Origin: Draconibacterium sp.
GTDB taxonomy: Bacteria > Bacteroidota > Bacteroidia > Bacteroidales > Prolixibacteraceae
Assembly: GCA_030595485.1 (NCBI GenBank)
Contig: JAUVDE010000006.1
Location: 1-23,697, forward strand
Reading direction: 5' to 3'
DNA: 23,697 bases
Shown: piece by piece, positions 1-6,496 of the stretch
How positions within the stretch are numbered: the stretch's first letter is position 1
How the letters are laid out: every line of letters begins with the position of its first letter
The notes under the pieces: model-generated
Seen by the model: the letters and a program-made list of their open reading frames with translations, nothing else
Databases searched by the model: none
Told to the model about the DNA's origin: nothing
Position numbers and translations under genes: made by a program

Positions 1-1275
1 TCCGTAGAATTTAGCTTGGTAAGTTCCTTTTGGAGTCATGTCGATTTCTTCTTTTAATGGAAGAGACTTGAATGTAACATCATCAACGATACCTACCGTG
101 AAATCAGCTTTTGGCTCATTCATAGCAAGGTTTTCGTAGATAGATACGATTTGTGATGGAGTAGTATCTTTCGAACCTAAACCATAACGACCACCAACAA
201 TAATAGGTGCATTTTCTTTTCCGTAGAAATGTGAACGAACATCTAAGAATAATGGCTCGCCACCAGCTCCCGGCTCTTTAGCACGGTCTAAAACAGAAAT
301 ACGTTTTACTGATTTTGGCATTGCTTCAACAAAGTGTTTTGCTGAGAATGGACGGAATAAGTGAACTGAAACTAAACCTACTTTTTTACCTTGAGCAGTT
401 AAATAGTCGATTGTTTCTTTAATGGTTTCAGTTACTGAACCCATTGCAATAATGATGTTCTCTGCATCATCAGCACCATAATAAGTGAATGGACGGTATT
501 TTCTACCTGTCAATTCGCTAATTTGGTCCATGTAGTCAGCAACAATATCAGGAACTGCATCGGTGAATTTGTTTCCAGCTTCTTTTGCCTGGAAGAAAAT
601 ATCAGGATTTTGAGCAGTACCACGAGTCACAGGATTTTCTGGGTTGATGGCACGGTCGCGGAATTCTTGAAGAGCTTCCTGGTCAACCATTGGCACCATA
701 TCTTCCATTTGAATGGCTTCAATTTTCTGAATTTCGTGAGAAGTACGGAATCCATCGAAGAAGGCTAAGAAAGGAATACGTGATTTAAGGGTTGCCAAGT
801 GAGCAACACCAGCTAAATCCATTTCTTCCTGAACAGAACCGGCACCTAACATTGCAAAACCAGTTTGACGTGCAGCATAAATATCACTGTGGTCGCCAAA
901 AATTGATAATGCGTGACCTGCTAATGCACGAGCACTTACGTGGAAAACTGTTGGAAGTAACTCACCTGCAATTTTGTACATGTTCGGAATCATTAATAAT
1001 AATCCCTGCGATGCAGTGTAGGTAGAAGTTAAAGCACCCGATTGAAGTGCACCGTGCACAGCACCAGCAGCACCACCTTCACTTTGCATTTCTGCTAAAC
1101 GAACCGGACGCCCAAACATGTTTTTTCTGCCAAATGCAGCCCACTCATCTACGTACTCCGCCATAGTTGACGATGGAGTAATTGGATAAATACAGGCTAC
1201 TTCACTAAACATGTAACTCATATGCGCTGCCGCATAATTACCGTCGCATGTGATGAATTTTTTTTCTTTTGCCAT
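1..1275 (-). CDS. nifJ: Pyruvate:ferredoxin (flavodoxin) oxidoreductase, N-terminal part (cut by window start)
   Basis: The reverse strand reads 425 open codons from ATG at 1275 to the window edge, starting MAKEKKFITCDGNYAAAH. The enzyme oxidatively decarboxylates pyruvate to acetyl-CoA and CO2 with thiamine pyrophosphate and passes electrons through iron-sulfur clusters to ferredoxin, in the cytoplasm. Visible family motifs are YPITPSSTMAEYVDEWA near residue 30, the MQSEGGAAGAVHGALQ block, TYTASQGLLLMIPNMYKIAGE and FFDGFRTSHEIQKIE, all from the first pyrimidine-binding and transketolase-like domains. The family is usually about 1,180 residues, so roughly a third is seen; the TPP and 4Fe-4S domains lie outside. 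No clear TAnnTTTG promoter is visible just upstream, where a heptamer repeat island and a four-helix-bundle gene sit. It may be read from further upstream. Its product, reduced ferredoxin, is the substrate of the Rnf complex encoded nearby. Confidence 0.96.
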   Translation of the reverse strand, partial: MAKEKKFITCDGNYAAAHMSYMFSEVACIYPITPSSTMAEYVDEWAAFGRKNMFGRPVRLAEMQSEGGAAGAVHGALQSGALTSTYTASQGLLLMIPNMYKIAGELLPTVFHVSARALAGHALSIFGDHSDIYAARQTGFAMLGAGSVQEEMDLAGVAHLATLKSRIPFLAFFDGFRTSHEIQKIEAIQMEDMVPMVDQEALQEFRDRAINPENPVTRGTAQNPDIFFQAKEAGNKFTDAVPDIVADYMDQISELTGRKYRPFTYYGADDAENIIIAMGSVTETIKETIDYLTAQGKKVGLVSVHLFRPFSAKHFVEAMPKSVKRISVLDRAKEPGAGGEPLFLDVRSHFYGKENAPIIVGGRYGLGSKDTTPSQIVSIYENLAMNEPKADFTVGIVDDVTFKSLPLKEEIDMTPKGTYQAKFYG

Positions 1276-1307
1276 CTTTATTATTCTTTAAAATTTATTT
1301 TATTCTT

Positions 1308-1374
1308 GATTTTCGATTCTTGTTTCTTGATACTAGATTGATTCTGGATTGTTGAAATCTGATACTTGATATGA
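1308..1374. repeat. Heptamer repeat island, GATNCTN family (downstream arm of four-helix-bundle element 1)
   Basis: On the plus strand the stretch divides into 7-base words beginning mostly with GA: starts at 1308, 1315, 1322, 1329, then a 4-base GATT, then 1340, 1347, 1354, 1361 and 1368. Typical words are GATTCTT, GATACTA, GATTCTG and GATACTT. The array covers the last codons of the four-helix-bundle gene (stop at 1333-1335) and the spacer before nifJ. The same kind of word recurs in inverted orientation at 1785-1827, so the gene lies between inverted arrays. Confidence 0.75.
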
Positions 1375-1761
1375 TTCCTCTGGTTCAGAAAGCGTATTGT
1401 GTTTTTGTTGAACTGCTTTAATAAAGTTGTTAAGTTTTCTTCCCAATATTTCTAGTTTCGTTTGTAATTCTTTGTATAACTCCTTGTTTTTTAATGAATC
1501 AGTATTGTAAAGGTTTTCTAAGTGGTCAATGGTTTCATCATTCGATGCAATTGCATTAATTAAAAAACGAATAAAATCTTGTTTATAAGCTCTTCTTCCA
1601 TAACCTTCAACTATTAACGATTTTACCGATTTTGATGAACGTCTTATTTGGCTGCCTTCCTCGTACATTTCAAACTTGGGGAGTTTCTGCAAAGTCATTT
1701 TATGGATTTTAATAACCACTTCATTCGCAATCTGCCATATTTCCAATTTCTTATAAGACAT
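1333..1761 (-). CDS. Four-helix-bundle protein (S23 / 23S rRNA intervening-sequence family), copy 1
   Basis: A 142-residue soluble, helical protein of the family found in intervening sequences of some bacterial 23S rRNAs and related in fold to the Avd accessory protein of diversity-generating retroelements. Family hallmarks seen are the N-terminal KKLEIWQIANEVVIKIHK helix, RRSSKSVKSLIVEGYGRR (usual form S..SN..EG..R) and DFIRFLINAIASNDETIDHLE. The cellular role of the family is not established. The last 15 or so residues (from EESYQVSD on) are encoded by the flanking heptamer repeat, so the tail is repeat-derived rather than a conserved domain. It lies between the AAA ATPase gene (stop 1821) and nifJ (start 1275), with no promoter of its own visible. 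It belongs to a different subfamily from the copy at 4481-4873: the two differ strongly in sequence. Confidence 0.88.
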   Translation of the reverse strand: MSYKKLEIWQIANEVVIKIHKMTLQKLPKFEMYEEGSQIRRSSKSVKSLIVEGYGRRAYKQDFIRFLINAIASNDETIDHLENLYNTDSLKNKELYKELQTKLEILGRKLNNFIKAVQQKHNTLSEPEESYQVSDFNNPESI

Positions 1762-1784
1762 TCTATATCGTTACCTATTTCTTT

Positions 1785-1827
1785 TATCTAGAATCTAATA
1801 TCTTTTTCTTTATCCAGCATCTAATAC
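1785..1827. repeat. Heptamer repeat island, inverted GATNCTN words (upstream arm of element 1)
   Basis: On the plus strand the triplet ATC recurs at 1786, 1793, 1800, 1812 and 1819, i.e. with spacings 7, 7, 12, 7. Read on the minus strand the words are GATATTAGATT and GATGCTGGAT, which match GATACTAGATT (1329-1339, 10 of 11) and GATTCTGGAT (1340-1349, 9 of 10) in the other arm. The array begins at the stop codon of the ATPase gene (TAG, 1821-1823). Confidence 0.65.
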
Positions 1828-3002
1828 AGGAACCCGAAAAGCCACAACGGTATTTTATTTCCTTCTCCAACTTCGATAACATCGGCTGCTGCATAAATAT
1901 CTTTTGCCGCTTCTAATTTTCTTCCACCTACATTAAACCTGTGTTTTCCATCGATACAAAAATCAGCTTTTGGCGAACTTGCCACTTTGCGTTTATAACT
2001 AACCTGGTTATAAAAGAAGGTCTGTCTAACCGTAACTTTATCGTTGTTATTAGGTGCAATAGCGTGCAAGAAATTTGTGTTATGCATGTAAACTTTATCC
2101 GGCTTTTTCATTTGGTCGTCGTCTCCTCCGCCATTTGCATAAAGTAGGTTTATCAGTTTCGCATTTTTTAAATACCTGAGGTAATTCATAATTGTTGCAC
2201 GCGACGTTTCAACCGAACTTGCTAATTTACTAACATTTGGTGTAAATGGCGTTTCCGATGCGATAATGTGCAACAGCTTTCTGAGCTTTGTGAGGTATTT
2301 AAATTCAATCTGGCTAATGTATGGAACATCAATTTCCAGTGCCAGATTTACATTTTTCAGCAATTTATTAATGTAGAAATTAGGGTCATCCATGTAATAT
2401 GGAAAATACCCGTGTTTCAAATAATCGTCGAAATGGGCGAGAGGTTTAACTTCAGCCACAATTTCTTTAGCTATTTCCACGTGGTTCGAAAGTATCTCCT
2501 CAAACGAGTAGATCTTTAAATTACTTCCAGTTTGATGATTTAGGTATTCTCTAAACGATAAACCTTCTAAGTGGTTAATGTCGGCAATTCCATCTAAATC
2601 GGGGTTGCCTTCGCCAATACGAAGTACCGGCGACGATGTGAATATTATTTTTATTTCAGGAATCTCGTCGTAGCATTTGCGCAAGTCTTCCGACCACTCA
2701 GGGTATTTCTGAATTTGGTCGAGAATAAGCACTTTGCCACCACGTTTGGCAAATTCATCGGCAAACGAACTGATTTTACGTTTCGTGAAATAAAAGTTAT
2801 TTAGATTTAAGTACAGAACATCGTTACTCTCAGGATATTTCTCTTTGATGTAATCGAGCAAAAAAGCAGTTTTCCCAACACCACGAAATCCTTTTATACA
2901 GATAAGCCTTTGCTCCCAGTCGATACTGTCCAGCAACTCGCGTTTGATGGTAGCTTTTGGACTGTTTAGTAATGACCTATGGTTCTGCTGAAAAAATTCC
3001 AA
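1821..3002 (-). CDS. AAA ATPase of the AAA_14/DUF4143 type with altered catalytic motifs
   Basis: A 393-residue cytoplasmic protein. A P-loop (GFRGVGKT, residues 38-45) precedes a Walker B strand KVLILDQIQ (90-98), then a sensor-like IIFTSSP and the HLEGLSFREYL block; the second half carries a winged-helix-like segment (TPNVSKLASSVETSRATIMNYLRYL) and a C-terminal nuclease-like fold ending IPLWLFGFLY, the usual end of this Bacteroidota family. As I know the family, Walker B normally reads DE(I/V) and a DLSRR motif precedes the GLSFREYL block; here they are DQI and DLDGI. ATP binding may thus be kept while hydrolysis is weakened. Function is unknown; some relatives are linked to toxin-like or mobile loci. 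A TAAATTTG promoter lies about 60 bases upstream, so it is likely transcribed independently of rnfA. A repeat island starts at its stop codon. Confidence 0.85.
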   Translation of the reverse strand: MEFFQQNHRSLLNSPKATIKRELLDSIDWEQRLICIKGFRGVGKTAFLLDYIKEKYPESNDVLYLNLNNFYFTKRKISSFADEFAKRGGKVLILDQIQKYPEWSEDLRKCYDEIPEIKIIFTSSPVLRIGEGNPDLDGIADINHLEGLSFREYLNHQTGSNLKIYSFEEILSNHVEIAKEIVAEVKPLAHFDDYLKHGYFPYYMDDPNFYINKLLKNVNLALEIDVPYISQIEFKYLTKLRKLLHIIASETPFTPNVSKLASSVETSRATIMNYLRYLKNAKLINLLYANGGGDDDQMKKPDKVYMHNTNFLHAIAPNNNDKVTVRQTFFYNQVSYKRKVASSPKADFCIDGKHRFNVGGRKLEAAKDIYAAADVIEVGEGNKIPLWLFGFLY

Positions 3003-3043
3003 ATTTTATGTTTTAAGTGAGAATAAGAGTTGTTACTCCTTGA

Positions 3044-3083
3044 TTGCTATCTGTATATAGCAAATTTAGTATTTAATTGCTAT
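3044..3083 (-). promoter_or_regulatory. Promoter of the ATPase gene with overlapping TTGCTAT operator-like sites
   Basis: On the minus strand TAAATTTG (3061-3068) matches the Bacteroidota -7 consensus TAnnTTTG. Transcription would start near 3054, giving a leader of about 50 bases to the ATG at 3002. A perfect inverted repeat, TTGCTAT at 3044-3050 and ATAGCAA at 3057-3063, overlaps the -7 element, and a third copy TTGCTAT lies at 3077-3083. No good -33 TTTG was found. The repeat layout suggests a repressor site; this is inference. Confidence 0.5.
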
Positions 3084-3115
3084 TTATAAGTCGTTAATAA
3101 TAAAGACTTTTGAAA

Positions 3116-3129
3116 AATGACAAATCATT
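3116..3129 (-). terminator. Possible weak terminator after rnfA
   Basis: About 15 bases downstream of the rnfA stop, the minus strand has AATGA, a 4-base loop, TCATT and then a short T run. The stem is only 5 bp and AT-rich, so efficiency would be low; it fits the end of the Rnf operon before the separate ATPase promoter. Confidence 0.3.
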
Positions 3130-3144
3130 AATGTTGGGTTAAAC

Positions 3145-3717
3145 TTAAACTAAGCCAGAAAATCCCATGAATGCCATTGCCAGAATTCCAGCAGCAATTA
3201 ATGCAATTGGTGTGCCTTTTAAACCCTTTGGTACGTCTTGTAAATCGAGGTGTTCGCGTATACCTGAAAACAGGATTAGTGCCAGCCCAAAACCAATGGC
3301 ATGCGAAATGGCAAAAATTACACTTTCAGTAAGGTTAAATTCTTTTTGAATAGTAAGAATAGCCACACCTAAAATTGCACAGTTGGTGGTAATTAAAGGC
3401 AGGAAGATTCCCAAAGCCTGATATAATGGAGGACTTACTTTTTTAAGAATAATTTCAACCATTTGCACCAACGAAGCAATAATTAAAATGAAGGCGATGG
3501 TTTGTAAAAAGCCAAGCCCAAATTTATCGAGAATATAATGCTGAATAAGGTAAGTTACAATGGTTGCTAAAATCATTACAAAGGCAACGGCGCCGGTCAT
3601 ACCAATTCCTGTAGAAACTTTTTTGGAAACGCCCAAAAATGGACAAATTCCCAAAAATTGCATTAATACAATGTTGTTTACAAGTATGGCGCCTATTACA
3701 ATTACTAAATAGTTCAT
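3145..3717 (-). CDS. rnfA: Rnf complex subunit RnfA
   Basis: A 190-residue inner-membrane protein of the Rnf/Nqr ion-translocating oxidoreductase. About six hydrophobic segments are visible, and the length is that of the family. Cys25 in LGICPFLGVSKK and Cys113 in TTNCAILGVAI match the cysteines that, together with the equivalent pair in RnfE, hold the [2Fe-2S] cluster inside the membrane. RnfA and RnfE are inverted-topology partners that form the electron path between RnfB and the FMN of RnfG. It is the last gene of the operon; 95 bases filled with heptamer repeats separate it from rnfE. No promoter of its own was seen, so it is expected to be translated from the operon transcript. Confidence 0.97.
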   Translation of the reverse strand: MNYLVIVIGAILVNNIVLMQFLGICPFLGVSKKVSTGIGMTGAVAFVMILATIVTYLIQHYILDKFGLGFLQTIAFILIIASLVQMVEIILKKVSPPLYQALGIFLPLITTNCAILGVAILTIQKEFNLTESVIFAISHAIGFGLALILFSGIREHLDLQDVPKGLKGTPIALIAAGILAMAFMGFSGLV

Positions 3718-3730
3718 CTTTTATTTTTTT

Positions 3731-3811
3731 AGATTCAAGACACAAGATTCAAGACACAAGACTACTTCTTTCCGTTCTTCAATTTTTGCCTTTTGCCTTT
3801 TCACTTTTTCC
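3731..3811. repeat. Heptamer repeat islands between rnfE and rnfA, two word families
   Basis: Two arrays with a 7-base period fill this spacer. The first, 3731-3765, is AGATTCA, AGACACA, AGATTCA, AGACACA, AGACTAC. The second, 3784-3811, is TTTTGCC, TTTTGCC, TTTTCAC, TTTTTCC and runs on into the rnfE stop codon (3813-3815). Unlike the other islands the two arrays are not inverted copies of one another, and no gene lies between them. Confidence 0.75.
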
Positions 3812-3812
3812 T

Positions 3813-4400
3813 TTAATCGTTTTTCTTAATTAGATTAAGTGCGGCAATTAAATAGCCCAACACAATAAATGCTCCGGGTGAAAGTACAAATACCAAAGTC
3901 ACATAATTTTCAGGGTAAATGGTTAAGTCGAAAAATTTCCCACTTCCCAGAACCTCACGAATTCCACCAAGGGTAACCAGTGCGAAGGTAAAACCGAGTC
4001 CCATGCCCAATCCGTCAACCATTGATGAAAGGACGTTGTTTTTCGATGCAAAAGCTTCGGCACGTCCAAGTACCAAACAGTTTACCACAATAAGCGGAAT
4101 AAATAAACCAAGGCTTTTAAATAACGATGGTAAATAGGCTTGCATGGTTAGTTCAACAACTGTTACAAACGTTGCAATAATTACAATAAATGCAGGAATA
4201 CGCACTTTGTCAGGAATTCCTTTTTTTACTAATGAGACTACAATGTTCGACATTAGTAAAACAAAGGTTGTTGCCAGTCCCATACCCAAGCCGTTAATTG
4301 CCGATGAGGTTACACCCAAAGTAGGGCACATACCCAGCAATAAAACAAAAACCGGGTTTTCTTTTATAAAGCCTTTCGAGAAGTTTTTTAATTGACTCAT
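3813..4400 (-). CDS. rnfE: Rnf complex subunit RnfE
   Basis: A 195-residue polytopic membrane subunit homologous to RnfA (and NqrD). Cys25 in LLGMCPTLGVTSS and Cys108 in VVNCLVLGRAEAFA are the expected ligands of the membrane [2Fe-2S] cluster shared with RnfA. The motifs GLGMGLGFTFAL and GGIREVLGSG are typical of RnfE. The start ATG at 4400 gives the usual N terminus (MSQLKNFSKGFIKENPVF). It is separated from rnfG by 515 bases that hold a four-helix-bundle gene flanked by inverted repeats, whereas rnfG and rnfE are normally close neighbours. If that insert is removed, the rnfG stop would lie about 7-10 bases from this start. The C terminus (AALNLIKKND) ends at an array of heptamers. Confidence 0.97.
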   Translation of the reverse strand: MSQLKNFSKGFIKENPVFVLLLGMCPTLGVTSSAINGLGMGLATTFVLLMSNIVVSLVKKGIPDKVRIPAFIVIIATFVTVVELTMQAYLPSLFKSLGLFIPLIVVNCLVLGRAEAFASKNNVLSSMVDGLGMGLGFTFALVTLGGIREVLGSGKFFDLTIYPENYVTLVFVLSPGAFIVLGYLIAALNLIKKND

Positions 4401-4407
4401 ATTCTTA

Positions 4408-4437
4408 TAGTTTAGAGTTTAGGGTTCAGTGTTCAGA
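4408..4437. repeat. Heptamer array GTTYAGN and inverted terminal repeat, rnfE side
   Basis: Four consecutive heptamers from 4410 read GTTTAGA, GTTTAGG, GTTCAGT and GTTCAGA. The outer 22 bases (4408-4429, starting TAGTTTAGAG) match the reverse complement of 4897-4918 at 19 of 22 positions, the three differences all being C/T or A/G changes. The array starts 7 bases upstream of the rnfE start codon. Confidence 0.85.
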
Positions 4438-4480
4438 GTATTTGCTCCGTAGACACTTTCTGCTAAACTTCGACTTTTCG

Positions 4481-4873
4481 TTAATTTTTATACTTATCTC
4501 CTTTTAGTTCACTGTTTTTCAAGTGGCTTATCAATCCTCTAATTAATTTTCCAACTTCGTCAGCCAGATTATAGGCTTTTTGAAAATCCTCTTGCGTAAT
4601 GTATTCATTATCTAAAGCACGGTAGAGTTGTGACCGGGTTTCTCCGACAGAACCTTTTGCGATAAACAGGAACTGAATAAATTCTTTGTTTCCACCTCTC
4701 TCAAAACCTTCAGCAATATTATCCATTGCCGAACCCGATGAACTTTTAATTTGACTAACCAGTTTAAAGTCTCTTGAGAATTCTGCATATAAAGTATAGG
4801 CATTGATAATTTTACATAGCTCGCGAGCTTTCTGCCATGCAATTATATCTTCAAACTTATTAAACGTTGCCAT
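4481..4873 (-). CDS. Four-helix-bundle protein (S23 / 23S rRNA intervening-sequence family), copy 2
   Basis: A 130-residue soluble helical protein. It opens with FNKFEDIIAWQKARELCKIINAY and carries SSSGSAMDNIAEGFERGG followed by EFIQFLFIAKGSVGETRSQLYRALD, the typical core of the family. It has the normal length. It has no link to Rnf chemistry and interrupts the operon between rnfG and rnfE in the same orientation, with no promoter of its own visible, so it would be read from the operon transcript. Inverted heptamer arrays flank it on both sides. Related proteins are known from loops of 23S rRNA intervening sequences and, as a fold, from the Avd component of diversity-generating retroelements; its own function is unknown. 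The only other copy in the window, at 1333-1761, is a distant paralogue flanked by a different heptamer family. Confidence 0.92.
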   Translation of the reverse strand: MATFNKFEDIIAWQKARELCKIINAYTLYAEFSRDFKLVSQIKSSSGSAMDNIAEGFERGGNKEFIQFLFIAKGSVGETRSQLYRALDNEYITQEDFQKAYNLADEVGKLIRGLISHLKNSELKGDKYKN

Positions 4874-4896
4874 AACTCTTTACTTTTTAACTCTCT

Positions 4897-4918
4897 CTGA
4901 ACTCTAAACCCTGAACTA
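4897..4918. repeat. Inverted terminal repeat and heptamers, rnfG side
   Basis: Read on the minus strand from 4918, this is TAG of the rnfG stop followed by heptamers GTTCAGG, GTTTAGA, GTTCAGA in phase with that G. It pairs with 4408-4429 at 19 of 22 positions. The overlap with the stop codon places the element boundary exactly at the end of rnfG. Confidence 0.85.
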
Positions 4919-5500
4919 TTCTTTGTTTTTCTTATATGAATCGTATGCAAGTGATAGTGCTTCCAGGAATGCTCGCGAAGTAATTGTTGAAGCTGTAATC
5001 GCATCAATGTCGCCTCCGTCTTTCGATACGGCAAAGTTTGTCGATTCCGGACTTTTACCAATTACATATTGATTTGGTTTCTTTGTATTATTAAACCAAG
5101 TATCCATTTTCGAACCCAGTCCGGGAGTTTCTTTGTGTTCCAAAACTGAGTAACCCGAAAAGTTTCCGTCTTTATCAATTCCAGCCATAATTGAAATATA
5201 ACCACTAAAACCGTTCTTTGTATAAGTTTTAATTGCAGTTCCAATAAGCTCGCCACCTTTGAAAGCCGGGAAAAACTCCAAACTATCTCCGCCAGCTTCT
5301 GTCAAAGTTTTAAACGATTCTCCCAATTCGTCAAACTCAGGAAGCACTTGTTTAATGGCTTCAGCCTGTGCTTTTGCTTTTGCTGCTTCAATAGGCCCTT
5401 TGGTGAAATCGTACACAAAACCAAGTGCTGCTGCTGCAATTCCGGTAACCAATACAAGGGTTACCACCATGTTTATAAAACTCGATTCACGTTTTGCCAT
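4916..5500 (-). CDS. rnfG: Rnf complex subunit RnfG (covalent FMN protein)
   Basis: A 194-residue membrane-anchored periplasmic subunit. One hydrophobic segment (residues 10-28) is followed by an extracytoplasmic FMN-binding domain with ETPGLGSKM (124-132) and DAITASTITSRAF (166-178). In the family motif S/T-G-A-T the FMN phosphate is esterified to the last threonine, here Thr172 in TAST; the usual GA is AS in this protein, while the downstream ITSRA is kept. RnfG passes electrons from the RnfA/RnfE cluster to the FMN of RnfD. Its ATG shares one base with the rnfD stop (TAATG), showing translational coupling. Downstream, a four-helix-bundle element begins at its stop codon. Confidence 0.96.
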   Translation of the reverse strand: MAKRESSFINMVVTLVLVTGIAAAALGFVYDFTKGPIEAAKAKAQAEAIKQVLPEFDELGESFKTLTEAGGDSLEFFPAFKGGELIGTAIKTYTKNGFSGYISIMAGIDKDGNFSGYSVLEHKETPGLGSKMDTWFNNTKKPNQYVIGKSPESTNFAVSKDGGDIDAITASTITSRAFLEALSLAYDSYKKNKE

Positions 5501-6480
5501 TACTTTTGTCCTCCGAATCGTTTAGGTTTAATATACATGTTAATGAGTGGAACAAATGCATTCATTATTAGAATAGCAAATGAAATTCCTTCAGGATAAG
5601 CACCAAACATTCGAATGCTGATGGTGATTAAACCAATACCAACCCCGAATATAATTTGTCCTTTCCCGGTCATTGGTGAAGTAACCATATCGGTAGCCAT
5701 AAAAATAGCTCCCAGCATTAATCCACCGGTTAAAATATGGTAAAGTGGATTCACATAAATTTCAGAATCGATCAACCAAAAAATACCTGAAACAAGAGCT
5801 ACAGTAAGAATAATAGATGCTGGTATTTGCCAGGTAATCACTTTCTTCCATAGCATATATAAACCACCCAAAATCAGTAAGATTGCAGAAATCTCACCCA
5901 GCGAGCCATGGTTAAATCCAATAGCCATATCGCTTAGTTGTGGTAAGCCTTCAATTTGTGAAACCGGTGTTCCATTTTTAATACCTTCTTTAATCAATGC
6001 CAATGGTGTGGCAGCTGAAACTCCATCAACAGCCATGGCATTTGTTGCAGGCCAGGTAGTCATTTGTGCCGGAAATGAAATTAAAAGGAACACACGCCCA
6101 ACTATTGCCGGGTTAAAAATATTGGCTCCTAAACCTCCAAACGAAAGTTTTCCAATTCCCATTGCTGCAATGGCTCCAATGATAATAATCCACCAAGGTA
6201 AATTCGATGGAACATTAAATGCCAGCAAAACTCCTGTAATTAAAGCCGAACCATCAGTAATTGATGGTTTAACTTTCATCAGGTATTTCTGAATTAGGTA
6301 TTCAAATGCAAGGCAGGAAATAATGGAAATTAATCCTACACGAATGGCATCGAATCCAAACATGTAAATTCCCCATGCCATTGCCGGAATCATCGCAAAC
6401 ACAACCCGATACATAATTTTTTGGGTTGAGTCGCTCGAATGAACGTGCGGCGATGGTGAAACTGTTAATAAATTACTCAT
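5500..6480 (-). CDS. rnfD: Rnf complex subunit RnfD (covalent FMN membrane subunit)
   Basis: A 326-residue polytopic inner-membrane protein homologous to NqrB, of about normal length. The motif VDGVSAATPLALIK (151-164) contains Thr158, the expected site of covalent FMN attachment (family form SGATPL; alanine replaces glycine here). The later FMATDMVTSPMTGKGQIIFGVGIG block is also characteristic. Around nine hydrophobic segments are seen. RnfD is thought to couple electron flow with Na+ or H+ export. It overlaps rnfG by one base. Upstream, a 149-base spacer with an inverted heptamer island separates it from rnfC, although these genes are otherwise part of one transcription unit. Confidence 0.97.
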   Translation of the reverse strand: MSNLLTVSPSPHVHSSDSTQKIMYRVVFAMIPAMAWGIYMFGFDAIRVGLISIISCLAFEYLIQKYLMKVKPSITDGSALITGVLLAFNVPSNLPWWIIIIGAIAAMGIGKLSFGGLGANIFNPAIVGRVFLLISFPAQMTTWPATNAMAVDGVSAATPLALIKEGIKNGTPVSQIEGLPQLSDMAIGFNHGSLGEISAILLILGGLYMLWKKVITWQIPASIILTVALVSGIFWLIDSEIYVNPLYHILTGGLMLGAIFMATDMVTSPMTGKGQIIFGVGIGLITISIRMFGAYPEGISFAILIMNAFVPLINMYIKPKRFGGQK

Positions 6481-6496
6481 TATGCAGTTAATTTTT

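Larger units (their letters stand above)
4408..4918 (-). mobile_element. Candidate inserted element: four-helix-bundle gene between 22-bp inverted ends
   Basis: The 511-base unit interrupts the Rnf operon between rnfG and rnfE. Its ends are imperfect inverted repeats (19 of 22) made of GTTYAGN heptamers; one end begins exactly at the rnfG stop codon TAG (4916-4918), the other stops 7 bases before the rnfE ATG. The only gene inside is the four-helix-bundle gene at 4481-4873. In RNA the ends could pair and present the gene in a loop, as in the intervening sequences of 23S rRNA that carry the same protein family. No transposase or reverse transcriptase is encoded, so any mobility would need help in trans. 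Mobility itself is inference. Confidence 0.55.

Noticed and set aside
3731..3765. Direct repeats that could be taken for a small CRISPR array
   Set aside because: Units are 7 or 14 bp with no unique spacers, and no cas genes are present.
1333..4873. Four-helix-bundle genes as Avd of a diversity-generating retroelement
   Set aside because: No reverse transcriptase, template repeat or variable repeat is visible in the window; only the fold relation holds.
4408..4918. A true 23S rRNA intervening sequence
   Set aside because: No rRNA sequence flanks it; the neighbours are rnfG and rnfE coding sequence.
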